From Lactococcus garvieae subsp. garvieae (GTDB lineage: Bacteria; Bacillota; Bacilli; Lactobacillales; Streptococcaceae), in the NCBI RefSeq assembly GCF_029024465.1, contig NZ_CP118950.1:1612001-1676000 (forward strand): a stretch of 64,000 nt of DNA, read 5' to 3'. Numbering within the stretch: the stretch's first letter is position 1; each line of letters begins with the position of its first letter. Shown here piece by piece: positions 20,766 through 34,079 of the stretch. The notes beneath the pieces are model-generated. The model saw only the letters and a program-made list of their open reading frames with translations. It made no database searches and had not been told where the DNA came from. The position numbers and the translations under genes are program-made.

Positions 20766-22379
20766 TTTTGCATAGTCAATAGCTCGTGTTTCACGAATAA
20801 CTGTAACTTTAATGTTCCCTGGATAATCCATCTCGTCTTCAATACGATTTTTCACATCTCGTGCAAGTATTACGATTTGATCATCTGTAAGCTTTTCTGG
20901 TTTAACCATGACACGAACTTCGCGTCCTGCCTGTAATGCAAAGGCACTTTCAACACCATCAAAACTTGTTGAGATATTTTCCAAATCACGCAGTCGTTTA
21001 ATATAATTTTCAATCGATTCACGACGTGCTCCGGGACGCGCTGCACTTAAAGCATCAGCTGCAGCAACCAAAGTAGCAATATTACTGTTTGGTTCTGTAT
21101 CTCCATGGTGACTTGCAATAGTATTAATAACGATTGGATTTTCCTTGTACTTACGTGCAAGTTCTGTACCAATCTCGACGTGACTACCTTCAACTTCATG
21201 ATCCAGTGCTTTACCAATATCATGTAAGAAGCCGGCACGTTTAGCGAGAGTCACATTTTCGCCCATTTCACCCGCAAGATTTCCGGCAACATTTGCCACC
21301 TCAACTGAATGGTCAAGCACATTTTGTCCATAAGAAGTTCGGAAATGCAGGCGACCCATGATTTTCATTAAGTCTGGATGAAGGTTGTGAGCCCCAACTT
21401 CAAAGGCAGCTTGTTCGCCATATTCGCGCATCTTGTGATCCAATGCTTTGCGATTTTTCTCAACAAGTTCCTCGATACGTGCAGGGTGAATACGACCATC
21501 TTGAACCAATTGTTCCAAGGTCATTCGTGCAATCTCACGTCTAATCGGATCAAAGCCAGATAATACAACAGCTTCTGGAGTATCATCAATAATAACATCA
21601 ATACCCGTCAAGGCTTCAAAGGTACGGATATTACGGCCCTCACGTCCGATGATCCGTCCCTTCATACCATCATCTGGTAAAGTCACTACTGATACTGTTT
21701 GTTCAGCAACCGAATCGCTAGAGACACGTTGGATTGCAAGTGAAACAATGTTTTTCGCACGTTTATCAGCTTCAGCATGTGCTTTTTCTTCGCTTGAACG
21801 AATAAGCTGTGCCATTTCTTTTGTTAAACCATCACGGGTTTCACTAAGAATGATTTCTTTCGCTTCCTCTTTTGTTAAAGCAGCGATACGTTCTAATTCT
21901 TCTTGTTTCTTTTCTTCAATTTCTAAAAGTTCTTGCTCACGTTTATTGAGTGTATCAGTTTTTTTAGAGAGCGCTTCCTCTTTAGAGTCTAAGCTACGTT
22001 CTTTGTTTGTAAGTTTATCATCCTTACGGTCTAGAACTTCTTCACGTTGTTTTAGGCGTTGTTCAGTTTCTTTTAACTCCTTACGATCTTGCTTAAATTC
22101 ATCTTCGATTTCACGGCGTTGCTTTTGTTCTTCTTCACGAAGATTAAAGCGCGCTTCTTTCTTGAATGCTTCTGCTTCGTCCCTCAGGATCTCCGCTTCT
22201 TTTCTTACAAGAGCAGCATCACGCTGTGCATTTGCCGTTATCTCATTTGCCTTGTTTTCTGCCTGCATAAAAAGACTCTCAGCATCTTGCTTGTTTTTCT
22301 TAATATTTTGGGCATAAAAAATAAAGGCAATAACCAATACAATCAATAAGACAAGCAGAACGAGTGATATGACGTTCAT
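20763..22379 (-). CDS. rny: Ribonuclease Y
   Basis: Membrane-bound endoribonuclease that starts bulk mRNA decay. 538 aa from ATG 22379, which has AAGGAG 4 nt upstream; a 13-codon extension is not supported. The N-terminal transmembrane helix (about 3-25) is followed by a long Glu/Lys coiled coil (about 30-190). The KH domain follows ([21 protein letters not shown]), then the HD domain with [21 protein letters not shown]. The C-terminus is complete. Confidence 0.98.
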   Translation of the reverse strand: MNVISLVLLVLLIVLVIAFIFYAQNIKKNKQDAESLFMQAENKANEITANAQRDAALVRKEAEILRDEAEAFKKEARFNLREEEQKQRREIEDEFKQDRKELKETEQRLKQREEVLDRKDDKLTNKERSLDSKEEALSKKTDTLNKREQELLEIEEKKQEELERIAALTKEEAKEIILSETRDGLTKEMAQLIRSSEEKAHAEADKRAKNIVSLAIQRVSSDSVAEQTVSVVTLPDDGMKGRIIGREGRNIRTFEALTGIDVIIDDTPEAVVLSGFDPIRREIARMTLEQLVQDGRIHPARIEELVEKNRKALDHKMREYGEQAAFEVGAHNLHPDLMKIMGRLHFRTSYGQNVLDHSVEVANVAGNLAGEMGENVTLAKRAGFLHDIGKALDHEVEGSHVEIGTELARKYKENPIVINTIASHHGDTEPNSNIATLVAAADALSAARPGARRESIENYIKRLRDLENISTSFDGVESAFALQAGREVRVMVKPEKLTDDQIVILARDVKNRIEDEMDYPGNIKVTVIRETRAIDYAK

Positions 22380-22400
22380 TTGTCTCCTTTTATTCATACC

Positions 22401-22425
22401 TGCCCTATCGCGGTTCAATAGGGCA
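22401..22425 (-). other. Hairpin in the rny 5' leader
   Basis: Perfect 8-bp stem TGCCCTAT/ATAGGGCA with a 9-nt loop, ending 22 nt before the rny ATG. There is no T-run, so it is not a terminator. It could shield the 5' leader or be a processing site. Confidence 0.5.
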
Positions 22426-22473
22426 GATAGCTTGATTATAATTCATGTGTGTTTGCAGAGAAACACTCCCTAT

Positions 22474-22502
22474 ATTTTACCATTTTTTAGGATATGTTTC
22501 AA
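22474..22502 (-). promoter_or_regulatory. rny promoter
   Basis: Minus-strand TTGAAA (22497-22502), 17 nt, TAAAAT (22474-22479), about 95 bp upstream of the start. Confidence 0.65.
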
Positions 22503-22640
22503 TTAAGTATTTTACCGCTTTCAACTTTTTAACATTTTGATTTTAAAAGCATGATATTCTGCAGCGTGAGAGATCAATGATGATTATGAGTAAAATCAGT
22601 AAAGCTACAGCGTAAAGGCATCCTTTATAGAGTTTTGATG

Positions 22641-22674
22641 ACATAAAAAAACTGTGCATAATACACAGTTTTGT
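22641..22674 (-). terminator. metK terminator
   Basis: Minus-strand AAAACTGTGTATTATGCACAGTTTTTTT hairpin right after the metK stop. Confidence 0.85.
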
Positions 22675-22677
22675 TTC

Positions 22678-23871
22678 TTAAAGTAATTCTTTAAGTGTTT
22701 CAACCTTGTCTAAACGTTCCCATGGAAGATCCACATCTGTACGACCGAAATGACCATAAGCGGCTGTTTGTCCATAAATTGGGCGGAGCAAATCGAGCAT
22801 TTCGATGATACCAGCCGGACGCAAATCAAAGTTTTCACGGATAGCTGCCAATAAGATGTCATCAGAAACTTTTCCAGTACCAAAGGTTTCGATATTAACA
22901 GAGGTTGGTGTAGCTACACCAATCGCATAAGACAATTGGACCTGAGCTTTATCAGCCAAACCGGCAGCCACAATATTTTTGGCCACATAGCGTGCGGCGT
23001 ATGAAGCTGAACGGTCAACTTTTGTAGCATCTTTACCTGAGAAAGCACCACCGCCATGAGGGGCGTACCCGCCATAAGTGTCTACGATTATTTTACGACC
23101 AGTCAACCCAGAATCCCCTTGAGGGCCACCAATAACAAATCGGCCCGTTGGATTAATAAAGTATTTTGTTTCATCATCAAGAAGGTTTGCAGGAATAACT
23201 TCCTTAATTACTTTTTCAATAACATCTTGGCGAATTTCTTCGTTGGTAGCTTCAGCTGCGTGTTGTGTTGAAATAACCACTGTATCTACACGCTTGACTT
23301 GACCTGCTTCATCATATTCTACTGTAACTTGTGATTTTGCATCTGGACGAAGGTAGCTAATCGCACCTGACTTACGTAAATCGGCTAATTTCTTCACCAG
23401 CTTATGGCTAAGTGAAATCGCAAGTGGCATGTATTCTTCTGTTTCGTTGGTTGCATAACCAAACATCATCCCTTGGTCACCAGCACCGATAAGGTCAAGT
23501 GGGTCAATGATTTTTCCATCTTTACCACGAACTTCTTCTGCTTCGTTTACCCCTTGGGCAATATCTGGTGATTGCTCTACAAGTGAAACATGAACACCGA
23601 CTGATTTGTAGTCAAATCCATTTTCACTGTCTGTATAGCCAATATTTTTGATTGTCTCACGAACCACTCCAGCGATATCAACATAAGCTGATGTTGATAT
23701 TTCCCCAAATACGTTGACTGTACCTGTGTAAACTACTGTTTCACAGGCTACGTGTGCGTCTGGGTCTTGTGCCACGATGGCATCTAGGATTGCATCCGAG
23801 ATTTGGTCAGCAACCTTATCTGGATGTCCCTCTGAAACTGATTCTGATGTGAATAGACGTTTTTCTGACAT
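22678..23871 (-). CDS. metK: S-adenosylmethionine synthetase
   Basis: 397 aa. Makes SAM from methionine and ATP. Signatures: [20 protein letters not shown] at the N-terminus (ATP site), [12 protein letters not shown] and [23 protein letters not shown] (phosphate-binding glycine loop). The 5' leader carries an SMK-type SAM riboswitch that overlaps the Shine-Dalgarno, so translation should drop when SAM is plentiful. It is monocistronic and divergent from the biotin ligase gene. Confidence 0.98.
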   Translation of the reverse strand: MSEKRLFTSESVSEGHPDKVADQISDAILDAIVAQDPDAHVACETVVYTGTVNVFGEISTSAYVDIAGVVRETIKNIGYTDSENGFDYKSVGVHVSLVEQSPDIAQGVNEAEEVRGKDGKIIDPLDLIGAGDQGMMFGYATNETEEYMPLAISLSHKLVKKLADLRKSGAISYLRPDAKSQVTVEYDEAGQVKRVDTVVISTQHAAEATNEEIRQDVIEKVIKEVIPANLLDDETKYFINPTGRFVIGGPQGDSGLTGRKIIVDTYGGYAPHGGGAFSGKDATKVDRSASYAARYVAKNIVAAGLADKAQVQLSYAIGVATPTSVNIETFGTGKVSDDILLAAIRENFDLRPAGIIEMLDLLRPIYGQTAAYGHFGRTDVDLPWERLDKVETLKELL

Positions 23872-23876
23872 TCTTT

Positions 23877-23972
23877 ATTTCCCCTACTTCTTAAGTATTT
23901 TTCGGTTACAGGCTTAATGGTAGTGATTTCTCACTTGGAGAGTGCTCTCCCGCCATCGGAAATTGTAACTCT
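23877..23972 (-). promoter_or_regulatory. SMK-box (SAM-III) riboswitch in metK leader
   Basis: On the minus strand GTTACA (23964-23969) and TGTAACCGAAAAAT (from 23909) can form the conserved SMK helix. A GGAGAG/CTCTCC hairpin and an AGTGA/TCACT hairpin lie between. The Shine-Dalgarno AGGGGA can pair with an upstream TCTCC. This RNA class controls metK translation in Lactobacillales by hiding the ribosome site when SAM binds. Confidence 0.8.
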
Positions 23973-24002
23973 TTTATTTTAGCACAAAAAGAGAATTTTT
24001 GA

Positions 24003-24008
24003 TATACT
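24003..24008 (+). promoter_or_regulatory. Extended -10 promoter of the biotin ligase gene
   Basis: TGATATACT (TG at 24000-24002, TATACT at 24003-24008) ends 8 nt before the ATG at 24017. The mRNA would be leaderless or nearly so. Confidence 0.45.
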
Positions 24009-24016
24009 TTGCCTAA

Positions 24017-24766
24017 ATGAAAAATCCTTTAGATAAAAAAATTATTTTAGATGCTAATCCTTGGTTAAACGACGTTAAAATTCTTGATGAATCCATCTCA
24101 ACACAGTTGGATGCCAAAACTGATGGTCAAGCCAATACTTTATATATGTCTGAAAAACAAACAGGTATTTATGGCCGTTTTGGGCGGGAATACTATGCAA
24201 GTCCTGAAGGAGGTATCTATATGACACTCCTCTTAAAGCCTGGCGGAGCCTTGGGGGCTCTGCCTAATTACACACTACTTGCAGCTGCAGCTGTCGTTTC
24301 AGCAATTGAAACACTCACCACAAAGAAAGTAGATATTAAATGGGTCAACGATATTTACCTCAATCATAAAAAAATTGTGGGGATTCTCGCAGAGGCCCAA
24401 GTCCAACCAGACACGAGTTTGCAGGTCGCCTTAGGCATCGGAATAAATTTTCATATTTCAAAATTTCCTGAAGCAATCGCTCACAAAGCCGGATCATTAT
24501 TTACAGAAACTCCCACAATAACACGCTCTGAGCTTGTTGCTAAAATCTGGTCAGAATTCCATCGTCTCTCTAAGCGGAACTTTTTTGAAATTTATAAATC
24601 TCATTCCTTCGTTCTCGGGAAGACCGTGGAATTTGAGGAAAATAAAGTCTTATATAAAGGTACCGCAGTAGATTTAACGCCCTCTGGTCAGCTTGTTGTT
24701 CACCTTGAAGATGGTCAGACAAAAATCCTCTCGAGTGGTGAAATCTCACTAAAAAAATGGACGTGA
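24017..24766 (+). CDS. birA: Biotin-[acetyl-CoA-carboxylase] ligase (BirA, catalytic domain only)
   Basis: 249 aa. Joins biotin to the carrier protein of acetyl-CoA carboxylase via biotinyl-AMP. The biotin/ATP loop reads QTGIYGRFGREYYASPEGGIY (a variant of GRGRxGR). KWVNDIYLNHKKIVGILAEA carries the catalytic lysine region, and a small C-terminal SH3-like domain is present. The N-terminal DNA-binding domain of class II BirA is absent, so this is a group I enzyme and not a repressor. No Shine-Dalgarno precedes the ATG. Confidence 0.9.
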   Translation: MKNPLDKKIILDANPWLNDVKILDESISTQLDAKTDGQANTLYMSEKQTGIYGRFGREYYASPEGGIYMTLLLKPGGALGALPNYTLLAAAAVVSAIETLTTKKVDIKWVNDIYLNHKKIVGILAEAQVQPDTSLQVALGIGINFHISKFPEAIAHKAGSLFTETPTITRSELVAKIWSEFHRLSKRNFFEIYKSHSFVLGKTVEFEENKVLYKGTAVDLTPSGQLVVHLEDGQTKILSSGEISLKKWT

Positions 24767-24789
24767 TGGACGTCCATTTTTATTTTTTT
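24757..24789 (+). terminator. Terminator of the biotin ligase gene
   Basis: ATGGACG / CGTCCAT hairpin overlapping the stop codon, followed by TTTTTATTTTTTT. Confidence 0.8.
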
Positions 24790-24833
24790 CATTTATATTA
24801 TTAGGAGTTTAGGAAATTCGGAATTATTATATT

Positions 24834-25193
24834 TTAAAAATCTGACCAATCATCTTTTTTTTCATCTTCAACTGGCTCAGCCTCTTTCATCTTACGGCCA
24901 GATGAGTGAGATGAAGATTTGCTTTGCCAACGGTCCGCATAGCTTGACCAGTTTTCTTCATTTGTTCTGCGGTAGTTTTGTCTCCCAGCATTACTTCCAG
25001 CACTTGGAATAATCCAACTGGCAATAAAGTATACAGGAATGAGGCTTCCCCAACTTCCGAAAGCTAAGAGGACATACAAGATACGTACAAAAGTAATGAT
25101 GTCAGGGCTCCAACCAAAGTATTCACAGATACCTGCAATCGTACCCGTCAACATTCGATTGTTTGATGATTTTGTTAATTGTTTTTGAGACAT
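24834..25193 (-). CDS. PspC domain protein (119 aa)
   Basis: N-terminal PspC domain (KSSNNRMLTGTIAGICEYFGW, then a hydrophobic helix about 33-65 with FVRILYVLLAF and VYFIASWIIPS), followed by a hydrophilic Ser/Asp/Lys-rich cytoplasmic tail of about 50 residues. It is a paralogue of the next gene upstream, with nearly identical N-termini. PspC proteins are small membrane proteins of envelope stress responses; in lactococci they belong to the CesSR regulon. Third gene of the stress operon. Confidence 0.88.
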   Translation of the reverse strand: MSQKQLTKSSNNRMLTGTIAGICEYFGWSPDIITFVRILYVLLAFGSWGSLIPVYFIASWIIPSAGSNAGRQNYRRTNEENWSSYADRWQSKSSSHSSGRKMKEAEPVEDEKKDDWSDF

Positions 25194-25227
25194 TTTCTTT
25201 CCTTTCTAGAAGCTGTCCTTCGAATGA

Positions 25228-25428
25228 TTAATGAGGGCTAGGTATTAGCCAGCTCGCTACGATATATACAAGTGCAAGTGTTCCAAAACTTCCTAAAGCG
25301 AAGAACACATACAAAATACGCATGAGTGTAATTATATCACGACTTAAGCCAAAATACTCGCCTACGCCTGCTATGGTCCCCGTAAACATACGGTTACTTG
25401 ATGATTTTGTAAGTTGTCTTTGAGACAT
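25228..25428 (-). CDS. PspC domain protein (66 aa)
   Basis: Minimal PspC protein: MSQRQLTKSSSNRMFTGTIA, GVGEYFGLSRDIITLMRILY, then a membrane helix ending ASWLIPSPH. It looks like the first half of the next gene without its tail and probably arose by tandem duplication. Ribosome-binding site AGAAAGGAAA lies before the ATG. Second gene of the three-gene operon. Confidence 0.87.
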   Translation of the reverse strand: MSQRQLTKSSSNRMFTGTIAGVGEYFGLSRDIITLMRILYVFFALGSFGTLALVYIVASWLIPSPH

Positions 25429-25465
25429 ATGTTTTCCTTTCTAAAAAGTTTGGAAGGATTTCTGC

Positions 25466-26554
25466 TTAGTCAATATCTTTAAGCCAGATTGTTCCTGATT
25501 TTGTTTCGAGTTCAAAGGTTAAAGTATCTGGGCCAGTACGAACGACTGCCGCACCGTTACGACTCGCTTCAAAAGGATTATCCAAATTCAAGCGTGTTTT
25601 ATAGCCACCAAATACTGTCCGTACATGTCCAACGAGGCCGAGATATTCTGGTACAGAAAGTTTCACATCGCCATTGACATTTTTCACCATTAATTTTCTT
25701 GGTGTATCTTGGTTTTGTGTCAAGAGAATATTCCCATTGACCAAATTGACATCTCCATCTTCAAAGGCTGATGTAACTCGGATGTTCCCGTTGACTGAAT
25801 TTAGCTTCAAAACATTTGTTGAACCATCTAAAACTTTAATTTCACCATTTTTAATAGTTACGTTAATATCTTTATTGGTTGTTTCCACAAGTTCAACTTC
25901 ACCATTGACTTGATCAATTTCCAAGTTATCCACTGCGATTTTTTCTACTTTGATATCCCCATGTGCAAACTTGAAATCAAAAGTTTCGTACACTTTTTCA
26001 GGCAAGTAAAGTTCCAAATTCACAGCTGTACGCAAGCTATCAGATGTCGTAATCTCTAAAACACCGTCGCTAACTTCGAGTTTTGTTTTTTCAGCCAGAT
26101 ATTCATCAATTTTTTCTTGGTCTACTGCACCGTAAATTCTGTATTCAGCTTTTACATGAGCATTTTCCCCAGGATAAACGGAAATTTTACCAGCCTTAAT
26201 GTCTAAATTAACGGAATGAAAGTCACCTTCAATATCTTTTTCCACAGTTTTTACTGTCGATTTTACTTTTGGAAAACCTTTAGAGAAGTCGATATTATCA
26301 TCGATTGCTTTCGAAGCATCTTTGAACACCACTTTTCCTTTTGTTACGATTTGGTCCATGATACCTTTGAAGGAGTCCATAAAGTCAACCTCGTGGTTAA
26401 CAAATCCTTCTGTATCTGTGTAGTTAAATTTTTCTTTATTTTCGCTGTGGCCTTCTTCAGCCATAGGATTTGATTTGTCAAGCAACTCTAATGCTTCGTC
26501 TTCAGTGATGATCCCCCGACGCATCAAGTCCATAATTCTATCTTTTTTATTCAT
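25466..26554 (-). CDS. DUF4097-family envelope stress protein (LiaX-like)
   Basis: 362 aa from ATG 26554, with AGGAGG 7 nt upstream. The N-terminal helical segment MNKKDRIMDLMRRGIITEDEALELLD (SHOCT-like) is followed by a linker and a C-terminal beta-helix with repeated VNG/INL turns (VNGEVELVETTNKDI, VNGNIRVTSAFEDGD, VNLVNGNILLTQNQD, VNGDVKLSVPEYLG). The same layout is found in LiaX of enterococci, which is encoded with PspC-type proteins and modulates the LiaFSR response to wall-active peptides. Whether it is exported is unclear since no signal peptide is visible. A CesR-type operator lies upstream. Confidence 0.82.
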   Translation of the reverse strand: MNKKDRIMDLMRRGIITEDEALELLDKSNPMAEEGHSENKEKFNYTDTEGFVNHEVDFMDSFKGIMDQIVTKGKVVFKDASKAIDDNIDFSKGFPKVKSTVKTVEKDIEGDFHSVNLDIKAGKISVYPGENAHVKAEYRIYGAVDQEKIDEYLAEKTKLEVSDGVLEITTSDSLRTAVNLELYLPEKVYETFDFKFAHGDIKVEKIAVDNLEIDQVNGEVELVETTNKDINVTIKNGEIKVLDGSTNVLKLNSVNGNIRVTSAFEDGDVNLVNGNILLTQNQDTPRKLMVKNVNGDVKLSVPEYLGLVGHVRTVFGGYKTRLNLDNPFEASRNGAAVVRTGPDTLTFELETKSGTIWLKDID

Positions 26555-26603
26555 TGTTGTTCCTCCTGTTATAGAACTGAGATCTGTCAATCTCTATATT
26601 TAC

Positions 26604-26609
26604 ATTATC
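26604..26609 (-). promoter_or_regulatory. -10 of the stress operon
   Basis: Minus-strand GATAAT, 22 bp downstream of the CesR-like palindrome and about 50 bp before the DUF4097 start. Confidence 0.5.
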
Positions 26610-26631
26610 CCATACTTTATTGTGGATAATC

Positions 26632-26647
26632 TCAGTCTTTGGACTGA
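26632..26647. promoter_or_regulatory. CesR/LiaR-type operator
   Basis: The minus strand reads TCAGTCCAAAGACTGA, a perfect 6-bp dyad (TCAGTC/GACTGA) with a 4-nt centre. It differs at one position from the lactococcal CesR box as I recall it (TCAGHCTnnAGDCTGA). It sits where a response regulator would contact RNA polymerase, at or just upstream of the -35. Confidence 0.7.
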
Positions 26648-26679
26648 TTTTTTTCTTTAACTTTTTTCAAAAGGACAAA

Positions 26680-26704
26680 AAAAGGCTCTTACGAACCTTT
26701 TTTT
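26680..26704 (-). terminator. Terminator of the wall hydrolase gene
   Basis: Minus-strand AAAGG...CCTTTTTTT imperfect hairpin immediately after the stop codon. Confidence 0.6.
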
Positions 26705-28205
26705 ATTTTTGAGGTTGAATATATGTGGATAAGCTTGCATCACTTGCTGATATCGTACGATAATTTACAACGTTAAGTCCTTTAACATTCATTTCGGAAA
26801 CAAGAATTGAACCATCCTTATTTACTTTTTCCACAAAAGCAACGTGACCATACTCAGCAGAAGCTCCAGCTACGCCCGGTGGGAAACTTACCGCATAGCC
26901 CACTTGTGGAATAGTTGTTGTATAGTAACCTTGTGCGGCGCCGCTTGAACCCCAAACGCCACCATTACCCATGAATTGGCCAATTTTTCCGCCCAGTTGG
27001 AAGATACGGTTATACACATATTGTGTACAATTTCCCCAGGCATAGCTTGAGGCTCCTGGGTATTGTTTCCCATCATATTCTGGGAATTTCAAATCACTCG
27101 GCATTGCTTCCAATAAGGGGCTTGCAGGAGCATCGAGATTTTTAAACTCCTCTGACAAGTTTTCAATATCGTCATACTGGGTCAAGTTGTATTCTTTAAT
27201 AATTTGAATAAGCTTAGCGGCATACTCTGGATCTGTAGCAAAGATACCTTGTAATGAACGTGCTGCGTCTTCCACACTGGCACTATTTACCTTCCAGCTT
27301 CCAGCATAAATCTTGCTGTTCCAAGTTGTTCCATGCAACATCAAATTAATGTAATCTACAAGGGATTGGTCAAAATTTTCATAGGCACGGTAAGTTCCAG
27401 ACGAAATTGTTACGGACTGTCCATTAAATGCACCGATAATATTAAATAAATTATGGTAGATTGCTGCGACATTACTATGTCCGTAGCCAGATTCCAGAAT
27501 AGCTTGCGCAATAATTAAAGAAGCATAGAGATTGTTTTGGCCTGCAAGTTGTGAAATACGAGGGGCAATACTTTTGATAAAATCTTCAGCAGTTGTAGTG
27601 TTAATTTTTGTCAATGGTGGTACTGCAATATTTGTTTTATTAAATTTCAAGTCGCCATCTGTACTTGCCTGTTTATAAGTCGTTACCGCATCCTGTGCTG
27701 TATAGTTGGCTCCAGAATAGACGGGAGCAACGTAATTATAGTTAGGTGCAGACGGAGCTGGAGCTGGAGTTGGTGCTGGTGTGCTCGGTTTTGGCGTTGA
27801 TGGCTTTGGCTGAGAAGGTTTTGGTTTCTCTGGCTTCGGTTTCTCTGGATTCACGGGTTTTTCAGGTTCCGTGGGATCTGTTGGATTTGTCGGATCTGTT
27901 GGGTCCGTTGGGTCTGTCGGATCTGTCGGATCTGTTGGATCTGTTGGATCTGTTGGGTTTGTTGGATCTGTTGAATCTGTTGAATTTTCTGTTTCACTAC
28001 TCTCCAACTGCCCATTATCCCCAGCTTCAACCATGTTTTCCTCTGAATTCAGAGCTAGAGTGTCCAAATTCGTCACCGCTTTGATATCTGATGCAGTACT
28101 TGTTGCACTATCTGCATGCGCATTTGCACCAAAAGCAGCGACACCTAATACTGCCGCTGCACTTAGAGCGACCTTTGGTAGAGCTTTGCGCTCCTTTACT
28201 TTCAT
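26703..28205 (-). CDS. Secreted peptidoglycan hydrolase: glucosaminidase plus CHAP domain
   Basis: 500 aa. Signal peptide 1-31 (cleavage after AHA). A low-complexity spacer follows with about 11 copies of the tripeptide DPT/NPT (about 79-112), then a Pro/Lys/Ser-rich stretch (to about 150). The glucosaminidase domain is at about 195-345, with the catalytic-Glu motif SLIIAQAILESGYGHSN. The C-terminal CHAP domain (about 375-498) has the catalytic Cys in WGNCTQYVYNR and the His in YGHVAFVEKV. It probably cuts both glycan and peptide bonds at the wall during growth or division. Translation may be coupled to a tiny upstream ORF. There are no LysM repeats, so the spacer probably spans the wall. Confidence 0.88.
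   Translation of the reverse strand: MKVKERKALPKVALSAAAVLGVAAFGANAHADSATSTASDIKAVTNLDTLALNSEENMVEAGDNGQLESSETENSTDSTDPTNPTDPTDPTDPTDPTDPTDPTDPTNPTDPTEPEKPVNPEKPKPEKPKPSQPKPSTPKPSTPAPTPAPAPSAPNYNYVAPVYSGANYTAQDAVTTYKQASTDGDLKFNKTNIAVPPLTKINTTTAEDFIKSIAPRISQLAGQNNLYASLIIAQAILESGYGHSNVAAIYHNLFNIIGAFNGQSVTISSGTYRAYENFDQSLVDYINLMLHGTTWNSKIYAGSWKVNSASVEDAARSLQGIFATDPEYAAKLIQIIKEYNLTQYDDIENLSEEFKNLDAPASPLLEAMPSDLKFPEYDGKQYPGASSYAWGNCTQYVYNRIFQLGGKIGQFMGNGGVWGSSGAAQGYYTTTIPQVGYAVSFPPGVAGASAEYGHVAFVEKVNKDGSILVSEMNVKGLNVVNYRTISASDASLSTYIQPQK
27870..27985. repeat. 9-bp tandem repeat encoding DPT
   Basis: About a dozen near-identical 9-bp units (GGATCTGTT or GGGTCTGTC on the plus strand) code for the Asp-Pro-Thr/Asn spacer of the wall hydrolase. 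Units differ by single silent or Asn/Asp changes. Such tracts usually vary in copy number between strains. Confidence 0.85.
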
Positions 28206-28240
28206 ATATTTATATTTTTTTCCGCCATTGTTAATTTCAT
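28202..28240 (-). CDS. Short upstream ORF coupled to the wall hydrolase
   Basis: A 12-codon ORF (MKLTMAEKNINI), or its last 8 codons from the second ATG at 28228. GAGGAG is well placed for the inner ATG. Its stop overlaps the hydrolase start as ATGA. The hydrolase ATG has no Shine-Dalgarno of its own (AAATATAAATAT precedes it). Translational coupling is the likely purpose; the peptide itself may have no function. Confidence 0.45.
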   Translation of the reverse strand: MKLTMAEKNINI

Positions 28241-28405
28241 CTCCTCAAATCAATCAAACTTTCTATTTTTTTTATAATCTTTTTTTAATAAATCGATAGG
28301 TCACTTTATTCTAACAAAAATTATTATCTAACTCAACCAATATGTGCGATTATTTTACAGTTGTTTCATTTATTTTACAAAGCCCCATTTCTACGGCTAA
28401 TCTGC

Positions 28406-28411
28406 TATACT
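28406..28411 (+). promoter_or_regulatory. -10 of the alpha/beta hydrolase gene
   Basis: Extended -10 TGCTATACT, 18 bp before the ATG. Confidence 0.45.
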
Positions 28412-28429
28412 AACATTAAGGACAAAATC

Positions 28430-29161
28430 ATGGAAAAATATATTATTACAAGTGATAAGGTGAAAATTTACTATAAAGTTGAAGGTGAAGGTCCTGCGCT
28501 TTTTCTGCTGCACGGCAACTCACAAAATAGTAATATCTTTAAACGACTTATCAAAAGACTAAAGGGTGAATATACTTGTATTTCAATCGATACGCGTGGT
28601 CATGGAAAAAGTCTTTTTCGCGGAAAAAAACTTAGTTTTAATCGTTTAATGCAAGATGTACTTGAAGTGATGCAAGCTGAAAATTTGCAAGCCATCAATC
28701 TCCTTGGTTTCAGTGATGGCGCAAATATTGCAATGCTTCTAGCCAGCAAGTATCCTGCACGTGTACATCGTTTAATCCTAAACGCTGGCAATTCCACTTA
28801 TGCTGGACTTTATGGCTTGGTACGCTTCACCGTAAAATCACTCAACTTTTGTGCACAGTTACTGCGTCGACCTTCACCTGCTTTGCAACTTCTTTTGGAA
28901 GATGTGCTTCAAAATATGAATGAATTAGAAAATATAACAGCTCCCACACTTGTCATCAATGGCCAGTTTGACGTGGTGAAAACCGCCCATGCTCATGATA
29001 TTGCAAGGCACATTCCTAATAGTCAGTTTTTTATCATTCCTGGGGGCAGCCATCTAAGTTTCTATTTTCGTCCCACAAATTTTAGTCGGATTGTCCGACA
29101 TTTTCTAGAGGATACCTGGAAACCTCCTCTTAATAAATCCCTCAATAAAAAAACCACTTGA
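28430..29161 (+). CDS. Alpha/beta hydrolase
   Basis: 243 aa from ATG 28430 (AAGGA 9 nt upstream; a 23-codon extension crosses the promoter). Alpha/beta hydrolase fold: oxyanion motif LFLLHGNSQNSN, the DTRGHGKS turn, the nucleophile elbow INLLGFSDGANIAMLLA with Asp in place of the usual Ser (G-F-S-D-G: the Ser precedes the Asp and keeps G-x-S-x-G), Asp in NGQFDVVKTAH and the catalytic His in IPGGSHLSFYF. The substrate is unknown. It stands alone between the wall hydrolase and the beta-glucoside operon, sharing a terminator with the latter. Confidence 0.85.
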   Translation: MEKYIITSDKVKIYYKVEGEGPALFLLHGNSQNSNIFKRLIKRLKGEYTCISIDTRGHGKSLFRGKKLSFNRLMQDVLEVMQAENLQAINLLGFSDGANIAMLLASKYPARVHRLILNAGNSTYAGLYGLVRFTVKSLNFCAQLLRRPSPALQLLLEDVLQNMNELENITAPTLVINGQFDVVKTAHAHDIARHIPNSQFFIIPGGSHLSFYFRPTNFSRIVRHFLEDTWKPPLNKSLNKKTT

Positions 29162-29175
29162 AGTGGTTTTTTTAT
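29147..29175. terminator. Bidirectional terminator, hydrolase / beta-glucosidase
   Basis: AAAACCACTTGAAGTGGTTTT hairpin with T-runs on both strands, between convergent genes. Confidence 0.85.
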
Positions 29176-29177
29176 TT

Positions 29178-34058
<4,881 letters not shown>

Positions 34059-34079
34059 ATTTGTTACCAAAGTTTAGTT

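Noticed and set aside
21649-22317. 222-codon plus-strand ORF opposite rny
   Set aside because: It mirrors the coiled-coil coding of rny (Ser/Arg/Cys-rich translation), has no ribosome site and no family.
27870-27985. CRISPR-like repeat array
   Set aside because: Repeats are 9 bp without spacers and lie in frame inside a gene.
27871-28299. Plus-strand ORF with GSV repeats
   Set aside because: It is the antisense reading of the DPT repeat tract and the signal peptide of the wall hydrolase.
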